A stretch of 39,743 nt of DNA. Source: Actinomycetota bacterium. GTDB taxonomy: Bacteria; Actinomycetota; Acidimicrobiia; Spongiisociales; UBA5794. The stretch's first letter is position 1. Every line of letters starts with the position of its first letter. The translations under genes were made by a program, and so were the position numbers. The stretch covers positions 1 to 39,743 of the forward strand of contig DRQR01000178.1 in assembly GCA_011371355.1 (NCBI GenBank). The letters are read 5' to 3'. Positions 34,207-39,743 of the stretch are shown here, one piece after another. A model generated the notes under the pieces. It worked only from the letters and a program-made list of their open reading frames with translations, did not search any database and had not been told where the DNA came from.

Positions 34207-35744
34207 CGCCGATCAGCCAACCAGCCTCGGAGGAGCACGGCGATCTCCTCGGGTTGCCGCTGGACGAGGTCCATGACGTCGGACTGGACGCCGGCGAGGG
34301 CGGCGGCGGGGACCTCGGCGCTCCCGGTGGGCTCCCCCGCCCCTCCGGCGCCGTCACCACCGGGGAGCCCTGCGTTCACGGAGCCGACGTCGATGGGGGT
34401 GACGACCTTCTTGTTCGCGCTGCGGGCCATGAGCAGGAGGGTGACGACGACGGCGAGGAGGACGAGACCGCCGACCGCCTGGGGTGCCAGCGAGAGGGGG
34501 TCGAGGGCGGTTCCCGGCGGCTCCGGCTCGGCCTCGGCGTCGTCGACCGCCGGGAAGGCCACGAGGCTCACGGCGACCTCGTCTCCCCTGGCCTCGTCGA
34601 TCCCCAGGGCCGCGGCGACGATGCGCTCGATCTCGGCGGCGTCGGGCGCGGCGGCGCCGGTGAGGGAGCCGTCGTCGACGAGCACCGCGGCGGACAGGCC
34701 CTCGACGACCCCCGGCGCCGACACCTCCCTCGTGACCGTCCGATCGACGCCGTACTCACGGACGGTCTCGTTGCGGTCGTAGGTGTAGGCCTCGGCGTCC
34801 TCGGGCGGCTGGGGAGCGCCGTCGACCCCCACGGTGCCGCCGGGAGGGGTGCCGGTCCCGTCGAAGGACTCGGTGGTGACCGACTCCCGCAGCGCCACCG
34901 CCGAGTCGGGTTCGTAGCGCTCCCGCTCGGTGGCGACCTCGTCGAAGTCCAAGGTGGCCCGGACCACGACCGAGGAACGGCCGGCTCCGAGCACCGACGT
35001 CAGGAGCCGCTGGACGTCGGCGGCGAGGGCCGCCTCGTACTCGCGGGTCATCCTGAGGTTCCGGCTCGTGATCGCCGTGGTCCCGGCCAGGTCCCCGGCC
35101 GCGTGGAGGACGGTGCCCTGGACGTCGGCGACCGTCACGTTCTCGGGGGTGAGTCCCTCGACGGAGCCGGCGACGAGGTAGACGATGGTCTCGACCTGCC
35201 GGTCGTCGAGGGGACGGATCGGGTCGACGAGCACGGAAGCGGACGGCGGCTCCTCGTCGGCGGCGAAGAGGGCCCGCTCGGGCATGACGAGGTGGACGGT
35301 CGCGGCCCCGATGTCCTCCATCGCCATGAGCGTGCGGGCCAGCTCGCCCTCGAGGGCCCGCTGGTAGTTGACGTCCTGCATGAACTCGCTGACGTTGAGG
35401 CCTTGCTCGTCGAGGCGCTCGTAGCCCTGCGGGACGACCTCGGAGCGGACCCCGGCGGCGGCGAGTCCGGCGCGGGCCTCGTAGACCTGGGCGCGGGGGA
35501 CGAGGACCCGGGAGCCGCCGCCCTCGATCCGGTAGGGGATGTCGGCCCGCTCGAGCTCCTCGACGACCGCGGCGAGGGTCTGGTCGTCGAGGTTCGTGTA
35601 GAGCACGGTGTAGGAGGGCTCACTGACCCAGCGGAAGAAGAGGAAGCCGCCCATGACGACGAGCGCCACGGCGGCCCCGACGACGATCTGCTGGGCGAGG
35701 GGGAGCTCCGAGAACACCCCGGCGAGGCTGCGTCGTCCTTCCAT
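34203..35744 (-). CDS. fliF: Flagellar MS-ring protein FliF
   Basis: 513 aa; YTVLYTNLDDQTLAAVVEELERADIPYRIEGGGSRVLVPRAQVYEARAGLAAAGV; two TM segments. Confidence 0.97.
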   Translation of the reverse strand: MEGRRSLAGVFSELPLAQQIVVGAAVALVVMGGFLFFRWVSEPSYTVLYTNLDDQTLAAVVEELERADIPYRIEGGGSRVLVPRAQVYEARAGLAAAGVRSEVVPQGYERLDEQGLNVSEFMQDVNYQRALEGELARTLMAMEDIGAATVHLVMPERALFAADEEPPSASVLVDPIRPLDDRQVETIVYLVAGSVEGLTPENVTVADVQGTVLHAAGDLAGTTAITSRNLRMTREYEAALAADVQRLLTSVLGAGRSSVVVRATLDFDEVATERERYEPDSAVALRESVTTESFDGTGTPPGGTVGVDGAPQPPEDAEAYTYDRNETVREYGVDRTVTREVSAPGVVEGLSAAVLVDDGSLTGAAAPDAAEIERIVAAALGIDEARGDEVAVSLVAFPAVDDAEAEPEPPGTALDPLSLAPQAVGGLVLLAVVVTLLLMARSANKKVVTPIDVGSVNAGLPGGDGAGGAGEPTGSAEVPAAALAGVQSDVMDLVQRQPEEIAVLLRGWLADRR

Positions 35745-35745
35745 G

Positions 35746-36033
35746 TCAGACCTGGATCCTCATGATCTCCTGGTAGGCCTCGATGGCCTTGTTCCGGATC
35801 TGCACCATGAGCTCGACCCCGAGGGTGGCCTCGGTCATGGCGACCATGAGCTCGTGGACCGACGCCGAGCCTCCCGTGGCGATGTCGGTGGCGATCGCAT
35901 CGGCCTTCGCCTCGGCCTTGGAGACGTTCTCGATCGCCGAGGCGATGAGGTCGCCGAAGCCGGCGTCGGCGCCCTCGCGGGGGGCTCCCGTCGTCGGGTT
36001 CGGGGTGATGCCGCCGATCGGTGCGACGTTCAT
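35746..36033 (-). CDS. fliE: Flagellar hook-basal body protein FliE
   Basis: 95 aa; SVHELMVAMTEATLGVELMVQIRNKAIEAYQEIMRIQV. Confidence 0.95.
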   Translation of the reverse strand: MNVAPIGGITPNPTTGAPREGADAGFGDLIASAIENVSKAEAKADAIATDIATGGSASVHELMVAMTEATLGVELMVQIRNKAIEAYQEIMRIQV

Positions 36034-36431
36034 CGGCCGATCCTCAACGCGGTCTCGTAGGCCTCACGGGACGTCTCGATGACCCGCAGGTTGAGCTGGT
36101 AGCTGCGCTGGGCGACGATGAGGTCGGCCATCTGGCCGGCCATGTCGACGACCGGGAGGGTGACGATGCCGTCCTCGTCGGCGAGGGGGTGGGTGGGGTC
36201 GTACACCCGCATCGGCGCTCCCTCCTGGTCGACGAACCGGCGAACCCGGACGCCCGAGCCGTTGTACCCGGGGCCCTCGACGTTCTCCTCGGCCCACACG
36301 AGGTCGGCGCGGAAGGGCTCCTCACCCGGGGGACGGACCGTGTTGACGTTCGCGAGGTTGTGGGCGATGGTGTCGAGCCACGTCTGGGCGAGCCCGACAC
36401 CCGAGGCGGCGATGTCGAGGGACTCGAACAT
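36030..36431 (-). CDS. flgC: Flagellar rod protein FlgC
   Basis: LDIAASGVGLAQTWLDTIAHNLANVNTVR...PVVDMAGQMADLIVAQRSYQLNLRVIETSREAYETALRIGR. Confidence 0.96.
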   Translation of the reverse strand: MFESLDIAASGVGLAQTWLDTIAHNLANVNTVRPPGEEPFRADLVWAEENVEGPGYNGSGVRVRRFVDQEGAPMRVYDPTHPLADEDGIVTLPVVDMAGQMADLIVAQRSYQLNLRVIETSREAYETALRIGR

Positions 36432-36787
36432 CAGCGGCTCCCCTGGATCGCCGAGCGGAGGAGTCCCGCCTTGTAGTTGAAGGCCTCGACCATCGCGGAC
36501 TGGAGGAGATTCGTCTTCATCATCTCGATGACCTCCTGCTCGATCACCACGTTGTTGCCGTTCGCGCCCGGCGGCGCCCCGGTGGGAACGATCCTCGGTG
36601 CCTCGGCGGCTCCGACCCGACCCCGCTCGAGGGCACGACGGAGCTGGTCCTCGAAGGCGAGGCGGGCCGCCCGGAAGTTGGGGACCTCGGCGTTCGCCAC
36701 GTTGTGGGCGGTGACCTCGGCCCGCCGAGCCAGCGCGCCGAGGGCGTATTCGAGGGCCTGCATCGTGGTGTCGCTGATCGGTGGCAT
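36431..36787 (-). CDS. flgB: Flagellar rod protein FlgB
   Basis: From MPPISDTTMQALEYALGALARRAEVTAHNVANAEVPNFRAARLAFEDQLRRAL (36787); GNNVVIEQEVIEMMKTNLLQSAMVEAFNYKAGLLRSAIQG. Confidence 0.95.
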   Translation of the reverse strand: MPPISDTTMQALEYALGALARRAEVTAHNVANAEVPNFRAARLAFEDQLRRALERGRVGAAEAPRIVPTGAPPGANGNNVVIEQEVIEMMKTNLLQSAMVEAFNYKAGLLRSAIQGSR

Positions 36788-36788
36788 G

Positions 36789-36804
36789 CGTTCCCTCCGG
36801 AACG
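36789..36804 (-). promoter_or_regulatory. GGA-loop hairpin enclosing flgB Shine-Dalgarno (candidate CsrA site)
   Basis: Minus-strand RNA CGUUCC-GGAG-GGAACG, perfect 6-bp stem, one nt before AUG. Confidence 0.5.
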
Positions 36805-36808
36805 AACG

Positions 36809-36848
36809 GCAGGCCAAGGCGAGAGCCTCCGGCTCTTCCTTGGCCTGC
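36809..36848 (-). promoter_or_regulatory. Long GGA-triloop hairpin in flgB leader (candidate CsrA site)
   Basis: Minus-strand RNA GCAGGCCAAGG-A-AGAGCC-GGA-GGCUCU-CG-CCUUGGCCUGC: 11-bp plus 6-bp stems with GGA apical loop. Confidence 0.55.
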
Positions 36849-36885
36849 GCGAGATCCGTCTCGTGTATGGGTCGTTCGGACCTCC

Positions 36886-36912
36886 CCGTCGGCCCGAGGT
36901 CGACGGGCTTAA
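36886..36912 (-). promoter_or_regulatory. Sigma28-like promoter motif upstream of flgB operon
   Basis: Minus strand TTAA-N15-GCCGACGG, in the flgB/fliT-like gap. Confidence 0.6.
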
Positions 36913-37220
36913 GGGGACCCGAAGCGCGCCGGCGCTCCGCCTCCGAGGTAGGCACGGACGGCCCGGCGCTGCAGGCCGGCGTGTTCGAGGTCGACCGCCG
37001 TGGCCCGGCGGCGACGATCGAGGACCTCGCGGAGGCCGATCGTGCGTTCGAGGACCGCGACGAGGCGGCCGTGGAGCTCCGGGGACGGCACGACGCCGGT
37101 GGGGAGCACGACCTCGATCGCGTCGAGCCGTTCCCAGTCGCCCTCGGCGAGGGCGTCCTCGACCTCCCGGAGGGTCGCCTCACACCGGTCGAGGAGCTCG
37201 GCCATCTCCCGGGCGGTCAT
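36909..37220 (-). CDS. FliT-like small flagellar protein / hypothetical
   Basis: 103 aa, helical, located fliD-fliS-(this), the usual fliT position; overlaps fliS by 4 nt. Assignment mainly positional. Confidence 0.5.
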   Translation of the reverse strand: MTAREMAELLDRCEATLREVEDALAEGDWERLDAIEVVLPTGVVPSPELHGRLVAVLERTIGLREVLDRRRRATAVDLEHAGLQRRAVRAYLGGGAPARFGSP

Positions 37221-37624
37221 GACGCGGTCTTCAGCGCCGTGGCGGCGACGGCGAAGCCGTCTCGGAGCTCGCCGAGGATCCGTTCGACGGTCTCGAGGTC
37301 CCTCGAGTCCTTGTCGAGGTTCGCCGCGGTGAGTCGATCGAGACAGAAGTCGTAGAGGGCGTGGAGGTTCCCGGCGAGACCACCGCCCCGTTCCCGATCG
37401 AGGGAGAGCTGGAGTTCGCCCACGATCGCCTGGGCTCGGGTGAGGGCCTCGTGGGCGGCCTCGATCCGGTTCGGGTCGTCGCCGGTGAGGGCGACGCGGG
37501 CGGTGGCCACGTTCTCGATCGCCTTGTCGAACACGAGGAGCAACAGGGCCTCCGGCCCGGCGGTCTCGACGGCCGCGCTCGTGTAGGTGCGAGCCGCCTT
37601 CGCGTGGGGGGACGGGCGGATCAT
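37217..37624 (-). CDS. fliS: Flagellin export chaperone FliS
   Basis: From MIRPSPHAKAARTYTSAAVETAGPEALLLLVFDKAIENVATA...LYDFCLDRLTAANLDKD; ATGA overlap with fliD. Confidence 0.94.
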   Translation of the reverse strand: MIRPSPHAKAARTYTSAAVETAGPEALLLLVFDKAIENVATARVALTGDDPNRIEAAHEALTRAQAIVGELQLSLDRERGGGLAGNLHALYDFCLDRLTAANLDKDSRDLETVERILGELRDGFAVAATALKTAS

Positions 37625-39507
37625 GTGGACGCGAAGGAGGCGAGCTGGGCGGCGAGCCAGTTGGCCTGGGTGGTGAGTTGGGCCATGGCGGACTCCAGGG
37701 CGGCGAACTGCCGGACGAGGAGGGCCTCCTTGCGGTCGAGGCGAGCCTCCAGGTCGGCGATCCGATCGTCGATGAGGTCGATCTGCGCCTGCCACCGATC
37801 CTGTGCCCGGCTGATCGATCCGGTCGCCCCGTCGGCGTCGTCGACGACCCGGTCGAGGACGCCGAAGGCTCCCCGCTGGAAGGTCACCGTGCCGAGGGCG
37901 AGGGTCCCGCCTGCGCCGTCCACCTCGGCCTGGGTGGCCGAGATCGTCAGGACCAGCCCGTCGGGGGATCCGGCCTCGGCGGTGAGGGTGCGGCCGGAGC
38001 CGGTGGCGGCCTCGCCACCGATCGTCCCGGCGACGTCGGTGCCGGTGTAGGTGCCGTCGAGGCCGAAGGGGTCGCCGCTCACCGTGAAGGTCGCCGACGA
38101 ACCGTACCGGGCGTGTTCGATCCGGATGCGATCGTTGCCGCCGACGGTGACCTGGGAGACGGTGAGCTCGTCGACCCCGGCGGCGGCGAGGGCGGCGTCG
38201 ATGGTCGCCACCGCGGTGGCGACGTCGGAGCCCGCGGCGACGGTCACGTCGACGGTGGTGCCACCGACGACGATCTGGAAGGTCGCATCGGTCGTTGGGG
38301 GAACGTAGTCGTTGCTCTCGGCGACCGGCCTGGTGGCCGCCTGGGTGACGACGACGTCGTAGGTGCCGTCGACGGTCGTCGTCCCGGCGGTCACGTAGGA
38401 GACCCGACCGTCGGTGGCGGTCCCGGTCGTGGTGAGCAGCTCGGTGACGGCCTCGAAGTCGTCGGCGAGGGCCTCGTCGAGCTTCGTGCGGTCGACGGTG
38501 AAGGTACCGTCCCGCCCGAGGCTGATCCCGATCGACGAGAGCGTCGGGTACGGGCTGCCGGCACGGACGGTGCCCGACAACGCCGAGCGGAGCCGGTCGA
38601 CGAGGCGACGCGCCGTCGAGTCGCCGAGGAGCGGGCCGCCCTCGCCGCTGGTCGCGTCGTAGCGCATGGCGTCCTGGAGGGTCCGGAGCGTGGTGTTCAC
38701 CTCGTCGACGAGGTCGACGATCGCGTCGGCGGTCGCCGCCAGGTCGCGGTTCGTCGTGACGGTGACCGTCCCGGTGCCGACGAGGTCGATGGTGACCCCG
38801 GGAAGCAGGTCGGTGACCTCGTTCGACGCACGGGTGAGGGTGAGGGCGCCGGCGCCCGAGCCGATCGTGAGCTGGGCGTCCTCTCCCTGGGCGACGACCG
38901 TCGGGGTGGCGAGCCCGGCGATCGTCGACGAGGTCGTGAAGGCGGCGTCGGCGCCCGTCTCGTCGGCGGTGAGGAGCAGCTCGAAGGTCGAGCCGTCGAC
39001 CTGGAGCACCGAGGCGGTCACCCCGAGATCGGCGGCGTTGATCTGGGCGGCGAAGTCGGAGAGGGTGGTGTCGGCCTGAGCCGTGAAGGTGGTGGCCACC
39101 CCGTCGACGGTGATCGTGAGGTCTCCCGCCCCCACCGCGGCGGTCGCCGAGGCGTAACCGCCGTTCGAGACCACCTGGTGGGCGACGGCGAGCCGATCCA
39201 CGGTGAAGGTGACCGTGCCGGGGGTGGCACCGGCGCCGGCGGTCGCCGTCGCCACGGCGTCGTTCGAGGTCGTCGCGGCGACGAACCCGCCGAGGTCCTC
39301 GGCGTCGACGACGGCGTCGAGGGCGCTCCGGATCGCGGCGAACCGGGCGTCGATCTGCTGCCAGGCGCGATCCTTCGCCTCGTACCCGGCCTTGCGCGTC
39401 TCGAGCTGGCGGATCGGGATCCGCTCGACCTCCATGAGTTGGGAGATGATCGTGTTCGTGTCGAGGCCCGAGGCCAGGCCTCCGATGTTCATGAGGGGCA
39501 GGGTCAT
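37621..39507 (-). CDS. fliD: Flagellar filament capping protein FliD
   Basis: MTLPLMNIGGLASGLDTNTIISQLMEVERIPIRQLETRKAGYEAKDRAWQQIDARF; C-term coiled coil. Confidence 0.97.
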   Translation of the reverse strand: MTLPLMNIGGLASGLDTNTIISQLMEVERIPIRQLETRKAGYEAKDRAWQQIDARFAAIRSALDAVVDAEDLGGFVAATTSNDAVATATAGAGATPGTVTFTVDRLAVAHQVVSNGGYASATAAVGAGDLTITVDGVATTFTAQADTTLSDFAAQINAADLGVTASVLQVDGSTFELLLTADETGADAAFTTSSTIAGLATPTVVAQGEDAQLTIGSGAGALTLTRASNEVTDLLPGVTIDLVGTGTVTVTTNRDLAATADAIVDLVDEVNTTLRTLQDAMRYDATSGEGGPLLGDSTARRLVDRLRSALSGTVRAGSPYPTLSSIGISLGRDGTFTVDRTKLDEALADDFEAVTELLTTTGTATDGRVSYVTAGTTTVDGTYDVVVTQAATRPVAESNDYVPPTTDATFQIVVGGTTVDVTVAAGSDVATAVATIDAALAAAGVDELTVSQVTVGGNDRIRIEHARYGSSATFTVSGDPFGLDGTYTGTDVAGTIGGEAATGSGRTLTAEAGSPDGLVLTISATQAEVDGAGGTLALGTVTFQRGAFGVLDRVVDDADGATGSISRAQDRWQAQIDLIDDRIADLEARLDRKEALLVRQFAALESAMAQLTTQANWLAAQLASFAST

Positions 39508-39535
39508 GGCTGGTTCATCGTCTCCGATCTCGGGT

Positions 39536-39566
39536 GGGGAGGGCCCGGGCGGGCCGGGCCCTCCCC
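39536..39566 (-). terminator. Strong hairpin between flagellin and fliD
   Basis: GGGGAGGGCCCGG-gcggg-CCGGGCCCTCCCC, perfect 13-bp inverted repeat, no U-tract. Confidence 0.65.
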
Positions 39567-39594
39567 GTCACTCGTCGGCCGTCTCGCTGCTCGA

Positions 39595-39743
39595 TCAACC
39601 GAGGAGGGAGAGGATCGAGGCGGGAACCTGGTTGGCCTGGGCCAACATCGCGGTGCCGGCCTGGGACATGATCTGGTTCTTGGTGAACTCGACCATCTCG
39701 AGGGCCATGTCGGTGTCCCGAACCCGCGACTCGGACGCCGAGA
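39595..39743 (-). CDS. fliC: Flagellin, C-terminal part (partial, runs off window)
   Basis: Reverse strand reads [48 protein letters not shown], flagellin D0 C-terminal signature. Confidence 0.96.
   Translation of the reverse strand, partial: SASESRVRDTDMALEMVEFTKNQIMSQAGTAMLAQANQVPASILSLLG

Noticed and set aside
31450-34782. 1110-aa plus-strand ORF
   Set aside because: Antisense to fliI, fliH, fliG, fliF, all convincingly coding on the minus strand.
1-39743. CRISPR arrays, tRNA/rRNA genes, transposases, prophage genes
   Set aside because: Looked for direct repeats with unique spacers, CCA-ended cloverleaf-like segments and IS/phage motifs; none seen.

Overview
High-GC window whose gene content and order look like a Gram-positive/actinobacterial flagellar cluster (taxonomy is inference). 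The left end has four non-flagellar minus-strand genes: the start of a B12-binding methylmalonyl-CoA mutase-type protein, an SdpI-like membrane protein, a nitronate monooxygenase-like protein and a UvrD/PcrA helicase. From about 4.3 kb on, nearly everything is flagellar or motility signalling: a CheA-REC hybrid kinase, two histidine kinases, a receiver protein, flbD-1, flgE, a degenerate GGDEF protein, flgN-1/flgK/flgL/fliW/csrA, flgN-2, a degenerate GGDEF+HD-GYP protein, a P-loop-less FlhF-like protein, flhA, flhB, fliR, fliQ, fliP, fliO, fliN, fliM, fliL, motB, motA, flbD-2, flgD, fliK, a lytic transglycosylase, fliJ, fliI, fliH, fliG, fliF, fliE, flgC, flgB, a fliT-like gene, fliS, fliD and the 3' end of flagellin. 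Two regulatory patterns stand out that the genes do not explain. (1) A sigma28/WhiG-like motif, T(A/T)A(A/T)-like -35, exactly 15 nt, then GCCGAC(A/G)G, recurs in the intergenic gaps before most operons, including early structural ones. (2) The leaders downstream of those motifs repeatedly carry tandem small hairpins with GGA in the apical loop, the start-proximal one usually enclosing the Shine-Dalgarno. This is the hallmark of CsrA sites, and fliW-csrA lies in the same window, so I propose a FliW-CsrA regulon spanning hook, rod, motor, export-gate and HD-GYP operons. All of this is by-eye reading; no searches, folding energies or shuffling controls were run.
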